From assembly GCA_003279935.1 (NCBI GenBank), contig QCGL01000012.1, forward strand, positions 1 through 62,670: 62,670 bases of DNA, given 5' to 3'. The stretch is from Prochlorococcus sp. AG-388-A04. GTDB lineage: Bacteria > Cyanobacteriota > Cyanobacteriia > PCC-6307 > Cyanobiaceae. Each line of letters starts with the position of its first letter. Position 1 is the stretch's first letter. The notes under the pieces are model-generated. The model searched no databases. It was not told the origin of the DNA and saw only the letters and a list, made by a program, of their open reading frames with translations. Positions 1 to 8,850 of the stretch are shown here, one piece after another. The position numbers were made by a program, and so were the translations under genes.

Positions 1-416
1 AAATCTTTTCCCTGCAATAGAGGTCTATTGTCAATATCTTTTTTCAACCTCTCAAGAGCAATCTCTTGCTTTGTATCAATCCAAATAATAATTCCTTGCC
101 TTAAAACGCCCCAGTTTTCTGGTTTAGCAATAATTCCTCCACCAGTAGAAACGATTAAAGAAGGGATTTTAATTGTTTCTTTTAAGCAATTTGTTTCTAG
201 TTCTCGAAATACTTTTTCTCCATCTTCCTGGAAAATTTTATTAATTGTTTTTTTAGCTATATTCTCTATTAATTTATCAAGATCAATATACTTATACCTC
301 AATAATTCGGCTAATACTGGACCAGTTTTAGATTTACCACTAGCCATCATACCTATCAAATATATACTTCTTCCTTTAATTATTTTGTTTGTTTTCTCAA
401 TAATAGATTTTTCCAT
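1..416 (-). CDS. aroK: Shikimate kinase, partial (3' end outside window)
   Basis: Phosphorylates shikimate with ATP in the cytoplasmic pathway to chorismate and aromatic amino acids. The ATG is at 414-416 and the gene runs off the left edge, leaving about 138 codons. The P-loop reads GMMASGKS at residues 22-29, the shikimate-binding region YIDLD follows at 43-47, and the TGGG stretch typical of the family lies further on. The usual family loop is GxxGxGKS/T; here the third glycine is an alanine (MMASGKS), a mild variant. The neighbouring PTPS-like gene is divergent with about 50 bp between starts, so both promoters must lie in that gap. Family assignment is strong; the C-terminal lid region cannot be seen. 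Confidence 0.9.
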   Translation of the reverse strand, partial: MEKSIIEKTNKIIKGRSIYLIGMMASGKSKTGPVLAELLRYKYIDLDKLIENIAKKTINKIFQEDGEKVFRELETNCLKETIKIPSLIVSTGGGIIAKPENWGVLRQGIIIWIDTKQEIALERLKKDIDNRPLLQGKD

Positions 417-466
417 ACAGACAAAAGAGTATATAAAACCTTAAGATAGTATTATTACAGACATTT

Positions 467-1393
467 ATGACTTTTACACATACCAAACCATTACATGGCC
501 AGGGACGTGATTGCGTCATAACTCGACGTGCCTGTTTTAGTTCGAGTCATCGTTATTGGCTTCCTGAAAAAAGCTCAGAAGAGAATTTCTCTCTTTTTGG
601 GAAATGTAGTATAGCTCCAGGACATGGCCATAATTACGAACTTATCGTATCAATGGGGGGCAAACTTGACTCGGATGGAATGGTCCTTAATCTTTCTGAT
701 GTAAAACATTCTATTAAGAGTAAGGTTACTGGTCAATTAGATTTTCGTTTTTTAAATGACGTATGGCCTGAATTTAATATTCATACTGAAGAAGGCATTC
801 TTCCAACGACTGAGGCTCTGGTTAAAGTTATCTGGAATCGTTTAAAAGATGAACTACCTCTTACAAGTTTAAGACTTTATGAAAGCCCAACTTTATGGGC
901 AGATTATTATGGAAAAAACATGGAAGCTTTATTAACAATTCAAAGTCATTTTAATGCTGCTCACCGATTAGCAAAAGATGAGATTTCTCTTGATGAAAAC
1001 AAGAAGATTTATGGGAAATGTGCAAGAGTAAATGGTCATGGACATAATTATTTTCTCGATGTAACTGTCCGAGGAAAAATTGATCCAAGAACTGGGATGA
1101 TATGTGATTTACCTTCATTACAAGCAATTATTGATGATCTTATAGTTGAACCTTTTGATCATACTTTCTTAAACAAAGATATCGAATATTTTAAAACTTG
1201 CGTCCCAACATGTGAAAATATTGCACTACATATTGCTGATATTCTCTCATCTCCGATTAAAAAAATTGGAGCAAGTCTGCACAAGATAAAACTTCAAGAG
1301 AGTCCAAATAATGCTGCGGAAATTTATGTTGAACAAAGCGTACCAAATTCTTTGCAAAGAAATCTTACTAACTCTTTAGTTGCTCAAGCTTGA
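467..1393 (+). CDS. Tandem 6-pyruvoyltetrahydropterin synthase / 6-carboxytetrahydropterin synthase-like protein
   Basis: PTPS/QueD enzymes convert dihydroneopterin triphosphate to tetrahydropterin products for biopterin or queuosine. This 308-aa protein carries two PTPS folds in one chain, about residues 20-150 and 155-295, whereas a standard enzyme is one fold of 120-150 aa. Zn-binding His are visible in both halves: H28, H53, H55, then H166, H191, H193. The second half keeps a full Cys-Asp-His triad (C185, D231, H232). In the first half the equivalent His is Phe (C47, D92, F93), so that half is probably not catalytic by the standard mechanism. The stop overlaps the start of the RibD-like reductase gene, suggesting coupled translation and a joint pterin role. 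Exact product (biopterin-type or QueD) is not decidable here. Confidence 0.85.
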   Translation: MTFTHTKPLHGQGRDCVITRRACFSSSHRYWLPEKSSEENFSLFGKCSIAPGHGHNYELIVSMGGKLDSDGMVLNLSDVKHSIKSKVTGQLDFRFLNDVWPEFNIHTEEGILPTTEALVKVIWNRLKDELPLTSLRLYESPTLWADYYGKNMEALLTIQSHFNAAHRLAKDEISLDENKKIYGKCARVNGHGHNYFLDVTVRGKIDPRTGMICDLPSLQAIIDDLIVEPFDHTFLNKDIEYFKTCVPTCENIALHIADILSSPIKKIGASLHKIKLQESPNNAAEIYVEQSVPNSLQRNLTNSLVAQA

Positions 1394-2043
1394 ATACTCC
1401 AAGCATAGCGATAATTATCGCTTCTAGTTTAGATGGAAGGATTGCATTCCCAAGTGGAGGAGAATCACATATTGGAAGTAAGGAAGATAGGAGAATGTTA
1501 GATGAAAACTTATCAATAGTTGACGCTACCATTTTTGGATTTGGAACTCTAAAAGCTCATCAAAGTACATATTTAGTAAAAAATTATTGTAAAAATGGCG
1601 AAATAAAAATTTCAAAAAATCAGCCTATTTCGATAGTCGCCTCTAATAGCAAAAAATTTAAAAAAGATTGGAATTATTTCAATCAACCAATTAAAAGATG
1701 GTTAATCAGCTCTAATAAAAAAGATGCAATAGAGAGTAAAGATTTTGACAAAGAAATTTTCTACAAAAATTCCTGGAGTAAAACCTTGTTAAGTATTAAA
1801 AAAGCTGGAATCAATCGTCTAGCACTTCTTGGTGGAGCAAATCTTATAAATTCTTTTATGAAAGAAGATTTGATTGATGAAATCAAAATTACAATAGCCC
1901 CAAGAATTATTGGAGGAAAATTTACGTGGATACCTGCTGAACAAACAAATAAAATTTTTAATTTAAAGCAATTTTGGAATATAAAATCGATTCAAGTATT
2001 AGATAGAAATGAAATATATATTCATTATATAAGAAAAACTTAA
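1390..2043 (+). CDS. RibD C-terminal-type reductase (pyrimidine/pterin reductase family)
   Basis: The 217-aa protein consists of the DHFR-like RibD_C reductase fold alone, without the zinc deaminase domain of bifunctional RibD. Motifs include LDGRIA near residue 15 and LLGGANLINSF followed by IAPRIIGG near residues 150-180, as in 5-amino-6-ribosylaminouracil reductases. The start is a TTG whose last two bases belong to the TGA stop of the upstream PTPS-like gene (TTGA overlap). That arrangement argues for translational coupling. Family knowledge allows either riboflavin synthesis or reduction of a pterin; the context favours pterin metabolism, but this is inference. Confidence 0.75.
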   Translation: MNTPSIAIIIASSLDGRIAFPSGGESHIGSKEDRRMLDENLSIVDATIFGFGTLKAHQSTYLVKNYCKNGEIKISKNQPISIVASNSKKFKKDWNYFNQPIKRWLISSNKKDAIESKDFDKEIFYKNSWSKTLLSIKKAGINRLALLGGANLINSFMKEDLIDEIKITIAPRIIGGKFTWIPAEQTNKIFNLKQFWNIKSIQVLDRNEIYIHYIRKT

Positions 2044-2062
2044 GATAATTAAAGTAAAAAAT

Positions 2063-3217
2063 ATGAATCATATTGAGCACAAAATTGAAATTAAACTATC
2101 AATTCAAGAAATAAATAAAGAAACATGGAATGAATTAAGAAAAGAAATGAACAATCCATTTTATGAATGGGAATGGCTCTATAACCTTGAGTTATCGAAA
2201 AGTGTCTCAAGACACACTGGATGGCAACCTTTATATTTTATTGCTTATGAAAATGAAGAAATATGCGGAATAGCTCCACTTTTTCTTAAAAATCATAGTT
2301 ATGGAGAATTTATTTTTGATCAATCCTTTGCAAAATTAGCTCAAGATTTAAATTTAAATTATTATCCTAAGCTCATTGGGATGAGCCCTTACAGCCCTAT
2401 TAATGGATACGAATTTTTATATAAAGAAAATAAAAATAAAATAGAAATTACCAATTCATTAATAAAACATATTGATGACTTTGCTTTAAAAAATAATATC
2501 TTGAGTTGCAATTTCTTATATGTAAACGAAAATTGGGGCAAACATCTACAATCCTTAGGATATCAGGAATGGATAAATACAAGTAGTGAATGGAAGAATA
2601 ATGGTGAAAAGACATTTGATGATTTTTTATCCAGATTCAACTCTAATCAAAGAAAAAACATTAAAAAAGAAAGAAAATCAATTGCAAAACAAAATCTAGA
2701 GATAAAAATTCATACAGAAGAAAGTATAAATCTAGAAATAGTTGAAAAAATGCATTTTTTCTACGAGCAGCATTGTTTAAGATGGGGAGTATGGGGTAGC
2801 AAATATCTTACCTCTGAATTTTTTGAAAACATTCTTGAACATAGAAGAAATCTATTGTTTTTTAGTGCATCAAGAAATGATTCTGAAAGTACGATTGCAA
2901 TGTCAATGTGTATAAAAAATGAAAAATATATATGGGGTAGATATTGGGGTAGTCAAGAAGAAGTACTTAACTTACATTTTGAATTATGCTATTACCAGCC
3001 TATTGAGTGGGCAATAAAAAATAACATTGAAAGTTTTGATCCTGGAGCAGGAGGTAAACATAAAAGAAGAAGAGGTTTTTATGCAAAAGGTACTAAAAGT
3101 TTTCACAAATGGTTTAACAAAAACATGAAAAATATAATTACCCCTTGGTTAAATGAAGTTAATTTTCAAACTTTGAAAGAAATTGAGTTGGAAAATAATT
3201 CTATCCCTTTTAAATAG
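2063..3217 (+). CDS. DUF482 / FemAB-like GNAT-fold protein (COG3146 type)
   Basis: This 384-aa soluble protein resembles the family named peptidogalycan biosynthesis/recognition protein, a GNAT-fold relative of FemAB aminoacyl transferases. The diagnostic C-terminal stretch FDPGAGGKHKRRRGF is at about residues 330-345, followed by a Trp/Phe-rich tail. An N-terminal region with NPFYEWEWL and a central NQRKNIKKERK segment fit the same family. It lies 20 bp after the RibD-like gene on the same strand and is probably cotranscribed with it. The substrate is unknown for the family. Confidence in the family is good; function is not assigned. Confidence 0.75.
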   Translation: MNHIEHKIEIKLSIQEINKETWNELRKEMNNPFYEWEWLYNLELSKSVSRHTGWQPLYFIAYENEEICGIAPLFLKNHSYGEFIFDQSFAKLAQDLNLNYYPKLIGMSPYSPINGYEFLYKENKNKIEITNSLIKHIDDFALKNNILSCNFLYVNENWGKHLQSLGYQEWINTSSEWKNNGEKTFDDFLSRFNSNQRKNIKKERKSIAKQNLEIKIHTEESINLEIVEKMHFFYEQHCLRWGVWGSKYLTSEFFENILEHRRNLLFFSASRNDSESTIAMSMCIKNEKYIWGRYWGSQEEVLNLHFELCYYQPIEWAIKNNIESFDPGAGGKHKRRRGFYAKGTKSFHKWFNKNMKNIITPWLNEVNFQTLKEIELENNSIPFK

Positions 3218-3281
3218 AATAGAAATTAATTGATCTGATAATTGTTTATATTAATAATATAATTTTATTAAAAATTTGAAG

Positions 3282-3668
3282 ATGGATTTTATTAAAATAT
3301 TTGAAAAAAAAATAGATATAGATAATGATTTATCTAATAGATATATTGAGCTAGACCCAAATGGATATTTTATTATAAAGATAGATATGGAACAAAAAAA
3401 AATAATCTTAGAACATTATTTAAATACTATTAATAAAGAAGGATATGCAACCGATCCAAAAACTAATGAGCCTATTAAATGTGACTCAAAAGAAATCAAA
3501 ACTTGTAATGAGACTTTCACAGGAATTAGCGCTAAAGAGATTGGAATAGCAATAACAGAAAAGCGTAATGATCTAATATCTAGATTTGATCATGCCTTAT
3601 ATTTAGGACGAGAGTTACAAAAAGCAGAAGAATGTTTATACAAAAAATTACTCTACATTCAAGATTAA
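3282..3668 (+). CDS. DUF4346 family protein
   Basis: A 128-aa soluble protein with the pattern LDPNGYFIIKID near residue 25 and EHYLN shortly after, which I recognise as the cyanobacterial/plastid DUF4346 family (sometimes annotated as dihydropteroate-synthase-related). Function is not established. A C-terminal helix containing DHALYLGRELQKAE is well conserved in look. The ATG at 3282 is preferred over a TTG two codons upstream at 3276. It follows the DUF482 gene by about 65 bp and precedes a petL-like miniprotein on the same strand. Confidence 0.7.
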   Translation: MDFIKIFEKKIDIDNDLSNRYIELDPNGYFIIKIDMEQKKIILEHYLNTINKEGYATDPKTNEPIKCDSKEIKTCNETFTGISAKEIGIAITEKRNDLISRFDHALYLGRELQKAEECLYKKLLYIQD

Positions 3669-3733
3669 GAAATTAAACGAAAGAATTCTAAGTCTTATTG
3701 AGGTGCTAAATTAAATAAAAATATAAAAGATAA

Positions 3734-3826
3734 ATGAACATCATTTTCTATCTTGCATTTCTAGGTTTTGGTTTTGGAGCCGCTTTCTTATTAGATAAAC
3801 TTTTAAGAGCAGTTAAATTAATTTAG
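3734..3826 (+). CDS. petL: Cytochrome b6f complex subunit PetL (30 aa)
   Basis: A 30-aa single-membrane-span peptide: a hydrophobic helix of about 20 residues beginning right after the start Met (MNIIFYLAFLGFGFG), then a short basic C-terminus ending RAVKLI. Cyanobacterial PetL proteins are about 31-32 aa with the same topology and end in K(S/A)(I/V)KLI, which is the basis of the call. PetL sits at the periphery of the thylakoid b6f complex and stabilises it. The stop lies 7 bp from the convergent rimO stop. It is too short to be recovered by length-based gene finding. Confidence 0.7.
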   Translation: MNIIFYLAFLGFGFGAAFLLDKLLRAVKLI

Positions 3827-3833
3827 AAAAAAT

Positions 3834-5198
3834 TCATATGGTTTTTATAACCTCTCCATATAAATCATATTCATCCGCAAAATAAATATTTGCTTCAACA
3901 AATTTACCGATATAATTTTTTTCATCTTCATTATTTTTAATAGATAAGATGACATTGCCATCTATTTCAGGAGCGAAGTTATAAGAACGTCCTATCAGTT
4001 CTTTATTTTCAGCTATATTTTCTACTAATACTCTAACCGTAGTACCCACATATAACTGATTTTTTTTCTTAGAAATATTTTGTTGAATAGATATTATATT
4101 ATCTTTTCTCGCATCAGCTACTTCTGAGGGTACCCTATTTGGCAAATCGAACGCACTTGTCCCTTCCTCCGGAGAAAAGATAAAAACGCCAACATGATCA
4201 AACTGATGCCTATGCAAAAAATCTAAAAGATGTTGAAAATGTTTTTGATTTTCTCCTGGGAACCCAACAATTAAACTTGTTCTTAATACAGCAGATGGTA
4301 TTTGCTCCCTTATTTGACTTAAAATTGATTCATTTAAAGAAGCCTGCCAAGGTCTATTCATATTCTTTAGAACATCTGGATGACTATGTTGCAAAGGTAG
4401 ATCAAAATAGGGAACTATATTATTTGAATCTTTAAAAGCTTTAATAACTTCATCAGTTAAACCAGTTGGATATGCATAATGAATTCGTATCCAAGGAACT
4501 GAAACTTTAGACAGTTCTTTCAAGAGTCTTGCTAAAGAAGGTTTACCATAAATATCTTGACCATAATTTGTTGTAATTTGACTAATTATTATTATTTCTT
4601 GAATCCCTTGAGCTGCAAGATTTTTTGCTTCTAAGACTATAGATTCTATATCCCTGCTGCGTTGAGGACCTCTTAACTTAGGAATAATACAAAATGCACA
4701 CTTATAATCACACCCTTCAGCTATACGAAGATAAGCAACAAATTTATTTTTATCTACAAAGCGTGGAATTTTTTCATCTGCAATAAATTCAGGTATTTTT
4801 GAAACTTCATTAACAATTTCCCCTTTCTCTACTCGATTGATAACCTTAGCTATTTTGTGATAATCACCAGTTCCTACTAAAGCTTTTATTTCAGGCATTT
4901 CTTTTAAAAGTTCTTCTTTGAAATGCTGAGCCATACAACCAGCAACTATTACCTCTTTACCTTGATCAGTAAATTCTATTATCTTCCTTATAGATTCTTC
5001 TCTAGCTGTTTCGATAAAACTACAAGTATTGACTACAACCACATTCGCATCTTCTATATCATTTCCTACTTCATATCCCTCCTTATCTAATAACCCTTGC
5101 ATATGTTCAGTATCAACAAGATTTTTCTCACAGCCAACGTGACTAAAAGCAACCTTTGAAATTTTTTTATCCTTTACCTTTTGATTATTTTGCTTCAC
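3834..5198 (-). CDS. rimO: Ribosomal protein S12 methylthiotransferase RimO
   Basis: A radical-SAM enzyme that methylthiolates a conserved aspartate of ribosomal protein S12. The 454-aa protein has the three domains of the family. The N-terminal UPF0004 domain has cysteines C23, C59 and C88 (VGCEKN, NTCSF, AGCMAQ). The radical-SAM core has C163, C167 and C170 (CDYKCAFC). A C-terminal TRAM domain spans about 385-454. The VGCEKNLVD and [10 protein letters not shown] signatures separate RimO from MiaB. The start is GTG. It is divergent from the VKOR-thioredoxin gene with a 106-bp gap. Confidence 0.95.
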   Translation of the reverse strand: MKQNNQKVKDKKISKVAFSHVGCEKNLVDTEHMQGLLDKEGYEVGNDIEDANVVVVNTCSFIETAREESIRKIIEFTDQGKEVIVAGCMAQHFKEELLKEMPEIKALVGTGDYHKIAKVINRVEKGEIVNEVSKIPEFIADEKIPRFVDKNKFVAYLRIAEGCDYKCAFCIIPKLRGPQRSRDIESIVLEAKNLAAQGIQEIIIISQITTNYGQDIYGKPSLARLLKELSKVSVPWIRIHYAYPTGLTDEVIKAFKDSNNIVPYFDLPLQHSHPDVLKNMNRPWQASLNESILSQIREQIPSAVLRTSLIVGFPGENQKHFQHLLDFLHRHQFDHVGVFIFSPEEGTSAFDLPNRVPSEVADARKDNIISIQQNISKKKNQLYVGTTVRVLVENIAENKELIGRSYNFAPEIDGNVILSIKNNEDEKNYIGKFVEANIYFADEYDLYGEVIKTI

Positions 5199-5304
5199 GT
5201 AAATTAGATATTATATAAGAAATAATTAACAAAGAAACTTTTTATAAGTCCCATTCAAAGATAATATTAGGATATATTCTGCAAATTACAACGATAAAAG
5301 ATCT

Positions 5305-6240
5305 ATGTCTCTTAAGACTTTAAAAAGTAAAAATAAAAAAGATCTGAAATGGCCAAAAATTATAATTGCTATTCTGAGCACCATTGGATTAGTTGATACG
5401 GGCTCTATTACCTTAAAAAATTGGGGATTATTTAACTCTCTTTCATGTCCTGGAATCAAAAATGGTTGCGAAACAGTTTTAAATAGCCCTTGGGGTACAT
5501 TATTCGAGAATAGTCAATACAATATACCTCTCTCATTAGCAGGAGTTATTACTTATGGTTCAATACTAGGATTTTCAATATTTTTATCACTGAATTTAGT
5601 TTCTCCTAAAGAAAAATTAAATAAGATTATATGGTGGGCAATATTTTTAATCTCTTGTGCTTCTTCTGTGTTTAGCATCCTTTTGCTAAATATTATGTTC
5701 TTTAAAATCAAGGCTTATTGTTTTTTTTGTATTCTTTCGGCAATTTTATCTATTTCGATCTTTATTATCTCTATGATTGGTGCAAAGTTTGAAAGTAGAG
5801 AGCCTATGTTTTATAGAGGATTTATTGTTGTTTTAACAGTTCTTGTTGGAGGATTGATATGGTCAAATAGTGTTGACCCTTCTAATGCAATTGATATTTC
5901 TAAAAGTACAGAAAAAGTATCTCCTGCAATCACTACAACTAGCTCACCCCAGAAAATTAAGTTTGCTAAATTTTTAAGTGAGAATAATATAAGAATGTTT
6001 AGCGCATACTGGTGTCCACATTGCCATGATCAAAAACAACTATTTGGCAAAAAAGCAGTTAAAGAGTTATCGATTGTAGAATGCGCTCAAGACGGTAAAG
6101 ATAATCAATATAAACTTTGCAGAGAAAAACAGATTGAAGGGTTTCCCTCATGGGAAATTAATGGTGAAATATATAGTGGAGTCAAAGATTTAAATGATTT
6201 AGCAATAATGACTGAATATGAGGGCGATTCTAATTTTTAA
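5305..6240 (+). CDS. VKOR-family oxidoreductase fused to a thioredoxin-like domain
   Basis: Membrane enzyme that makes disulfides by passing electrons from its thioredoxin domain to quinone. The 311-aa chain has four to five predicted membrane helices (about residues 17-40, 75-97, 108-132, 137-160, 170-187). VKOR cysteines are at C48 and C55 in the loop and C139/C142 (CFFC) in the quinone-proximal site. A C-terminal periplasmic/lumenal thioredoxin-like domain carries C237-P-H-C240. This fusion is typical of cyanobacteria and their plant homologues. It likely provides the lumen/periplasm disulfide pathway. The stop overlaps the convergent nadB stop by 11 bp. Confidence 0.9.
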   Translation: MSLKTLKSKNKKDLKWPKIIIAILSTIGLVDTGSITLKNWGLFNSLSCPGIKNGCETVLNSPWGTLFENSQYNIPLSLAGVITYGSILGFSIFLSLNLVSPKEKLNKIIWWAIFLISCASSVFSILLLNIMFFKIKAYCFFCILSAILSISIFIISMIGAKFESREPMFYRGFIVVLTVLVGGLIWSNSVDPSNAIDISKSTEKVSPAITTTSSPQKIKFAKFLSENNIRMFSAYWCPHCHDQKQLFGKKAVKELSIVECAQDGKDNQYKLCREKQIEGFPSWEINGEIYSGVKDLNDLAIMTEYEGDSNF

Positions 6241-7897
6241 TAAACCTTTTAATTATTTCGTGATTTAGTTGCTGCCTAGTATGGCATTTCCAAGTTGTTT
6301 CTTTAATTGGAAAATCATCCCTATAATGGCCTCCTCTACTTTCCTCTCGAAAAAGACAAGCTTTTAATAATAGCAATGTTGTAATTTGTCTATTATGCAA
6401 ATCAAGCAATAAATTAAGTCCTCTCCTATTTGGCTCACTTAGTTTCAATTTTTGATCAATTTCTATTTTATTAAGACATTCAAGCAAAGGATTTTTTTGT
6501 AGTTGATCTATCTCATCTTGAAGAGTTTTTAAAAGTTCAGTCATATTTTTTTTATTACGAGAGACACCTAAATTAGACCAGCATAATTTTCTCAAACAAT
6601 CAATCTTATCTGAAACACCTAAGATAAAATCTTCCTTTGGATTATCCATAAAAATTTCCGTATTATATCTATCTAACCTTTTTAAGTGATGAGGAGCATT
6701 CAACTCAATAGAAGACATTTTTCTTGCAAATACAAGGCATTCCATAAGCGAATTACTAGCTAGTCTATTTGCACCATGTACTCCTGTAGAGGCTACTTCT
6801 CCCACGGCATATAATCCTTTTATTGTAGAAGATGCATTTAAATCGGTATGAACACCTCCCATCCAATAGTGAGCTGCTGGCGCAACAGGAATCACCTCAT
6901 TTAAAGGATTAACTCCATAATCTTGACACCTACTTATAATCGTAGGAAATCTTTCTACAATTTTTTCTGGATCAATAAATCTTAAATCCAGACCAACATG
7001 ATCAACATCGTTTTCATGCATATTATTCATAATTGCTCTACTAACTTGATCTCTTGTAGCTAGATCTCCATTTTGCAAATGTTTTACTGGGCTCTCACCA
7101 TTCTTATCAACGAGAACTGCTCCCTCACCTCGAAGAGCTTCAGAGATTAGAAAGCAGGGAGAACCATAAAACTTTAAAGCTGTAGGATGAAATTGAATAA
7201 ATTCTAAATCCTCTATTGCAGCTCCAGCTTTCCATGAAAGAGCAATTCCTTCCCCAGCAGATTGAGCAGGATTTGTAGTATTAGTAAATAAGTGTCCCCC
7301 TCCGCCAGTGGCTAAAACAACAGCTTTAGAAGTAATCCAATATAAATTAGATCCATCTAGTACCTGAACTCCCCTACATACTTCCTCTTCAATAAGCAAT
7401 TCCGTTACTCTCACACCTCTACAATGCATAATATTCTCCTTGTTTTCGATATGATCCTCTAAGACTTCTACAAGTGCTCTACCTGTTCTATCTTTAACAT
7501 GCAAAACTCTTCTACAAGAATGGGCCGCTTCTAAAGTTGTTGATAGTTGATCTGAGCTCTGATCAAAAATCATACCTAAATTTTGTAACCTATCCACGCA
7601 ACTAGGAGCCTCTTTCACAAGCATTTCAACAGCAGATAAGTCACACAAATCATCTCCAGCTTTTAAGGTGTCTTCAACATGAAGAGCAAAAGAATCTTCA
7701 GGTCTAACTACTGATGCCATCCCCCCTTGAGCCCATCTGCTAGATGATCTTTTACTTGTATTCCTATTTAAAAGAAGGACATTTAAATTTTCTGGCAATT
7801 CCAAACAAGTCATTAAACCAGCTGCTCCTGCACCAATGACAATCACATCCCATTTATCAATAGATATTGATTCTTGCGAAAATGGCGGTCTTAGCAT
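6230..7897 (-). CDS. nadB: L-aspartate oxidase
   Basis: Flavoenzyme that oxidises L-aspartate to iminoaspartate, the first step of de novo NAD synthesis. The 555-aa protein has the FAD-binding GAGAAG motif at residues 22-27, the SSRWAQGGMASV segment near 52-63, EALRGEGA near 245, and the conserved VHGANRLASNSLMEC near 375-388, all typical of NadB rather than succinate dehydrogenase. A C-terminal helical domain is present. The ATG overlaps the DUF3120 gene stop by one base, so the two form an operon. Convergent with the VKOR gene, overlapping 11 bp. Confidence 0.93.
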   Translation of the reverse strand: MLRPPFSQESISIDKWDVIVIGAGAAGLMTCLELPENLNVLLLNRNTSKRSSSRWAQGGMASVVRPEDSFALHVEDTLKAGDDLCDLSAVEMLVKEAPSCVDRLQNLGMIFDQSSDQLSTTLEAAHSCRRVLHVKDRTGRALVEVLEDHIENKENIMHCRGVRVTELLIEEEVCRGVQVLDGSNLYWITSKAVVLATGGGGHLFTNTTNPAQSAGEGIALSWKAGAAIEDLEFIQFHPTALKFYGSPCFLISEALRGEGAVLVDKNGESPVKHLQNGDLATRDQVSRAIMNNMHENDVDHVGLDLRFIDPEKIVERFPTIISRCQDYGVNPLNEVIPVAPAAHYWMGGVHTDLNASSTIKGLYAVGEVASTGVHGANRLASNSLMECLVFARKMSSIELNAPHHLKRLDRYNTEIFMDNPKEDFILGVSDKIDCLRKLCWSNLGVSRNKKNMTELLKTLQDEIDQLQKNPLLECLNKIEIDQKLKLSEPNRRGLNLLLDLHNRQITTLLLLKACLFREESRGGHYRDDFPIKETTWKCHTRQQLNHEIIKRFIKN

Positions 7898-8664
7898 TAA
7901 ACCAAACCACTTAGTGTTGGTTGAATAATTGCTAACACAATAAAAATACCATCAACAATTAAAGTAGTTTGAATTACATAACTTGATACTAAAAGAGCCT
8001 TCCCATTTATCGAATTAGATATAGCATAATTAAAAATTTCTTTTGATATGAACCAGAGTATTAATGCCGCCAAAATAATAATAGACAAAGATTTAAACTG
8101 AATAAGATTTTCGGAAGTTTTCTGAAGTATTAATGGAGCATTATCAGAATCCGCAATAATAACCTCCTTCCATTGATCCATTATTCCTGTCAAAAATATT
8201 GTCAAATCTGTAATCGCCGTTCCAAATAAAGACGAGATATAAAAACTTGAACCGATTTTCCATTTTGTTCCAAGTCCGACAATAGCAAGAGGCAATGCCA
8301 CTGCTTCAACTGGTATATGGAGAATAGGATAAGCACTTAACCAGCCCCAAAATAAACAACCTCCAAGCCAACTTCCCGAGACTCCTAATAATAATGAGCC
8401 TACAATAAACCATCTATCTTCCTCTTTTCTAGACAATAAAAAAGCCGACGCAAGGATAAAAAAAGTAGCGCAAAGAGCACTAATAGGAGCAACTCTAACC
8501 CATGGTGCCTGTACAAAAATTGGCAAAATTATAAAAAAAGAAGACCACAGTCTCAAAGCAATTGGTCTAGATAAAAAAGTACTTTTAACAATATTAAATC
8601 CATTTTGAAATCTAGGTTTCAAATTATCATTCACTTCTAAGTTTTTAGTAATTAATTCTTCCAA
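7897..8664 (-). CDS. DUF3120-type cyanobacterial membrane protein
   Basis: A 255-aa integral membrane protein with about six hydrophobic segments. I recognise it as the cyanobacterial DUF3120 family from the SRPIALRLWSSFFIILPIF and QAPWVRVAPISA stretches near residues 32-65. Function is unknown. The start is TTG at 8662-8664; a nearby ATG is out of frame. It overlaps nadB by one base and is upstream of it in the same operon. The linkage might hint at NAD- or quinone-related metabolism, but nothing in the sequence proves that. Confidence 0.7.
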   Translation of the reverse strand: MEELITKNLEVNDNLKPRFQNGFNIVKSTFLSRPIALRLWSSFFIILPIFVQAPWVRVAPISALCATFFILASAFLLSRKEEDRWFIVGSLLLGVSGSWLGGCLFWGWLSAYPILHIPVEAVALPLAIVGLGTKWKIGSSFYISSLFGTAITDLTIFLTGIMDQWKEVIIADSDNAPLILQKTSENLIQFKSLSIIILAALILWFISKEIFNYAISNSINGKALLVSSYVIQTTLIVDGIFIVLAIIQPTLSGLV

Positions 8665-8850
8665 TGCATTAAGGCTTTAAAAATTTTTGAATTAATTTAG
8701 GTCTAGTTTAATAAAAATGCAGATGACATATTTTATTAATTTAATAGTTGAAATAAATTAATCATATTTTGTATTTTAAGAGTATTTAATATACTTTGAG
8801 TCTTATATGAGTTTACAATAAAAGTAAAGATAAAAGATTGGTCCTTAATT

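Noticed and set aside
28..444. Plus-strand open frame over the shikimate kinase gene
   Set aside because: Opposite-strand shadow: the minus-strand frame has the kinase P-loop and family motifs, while this frame has none.
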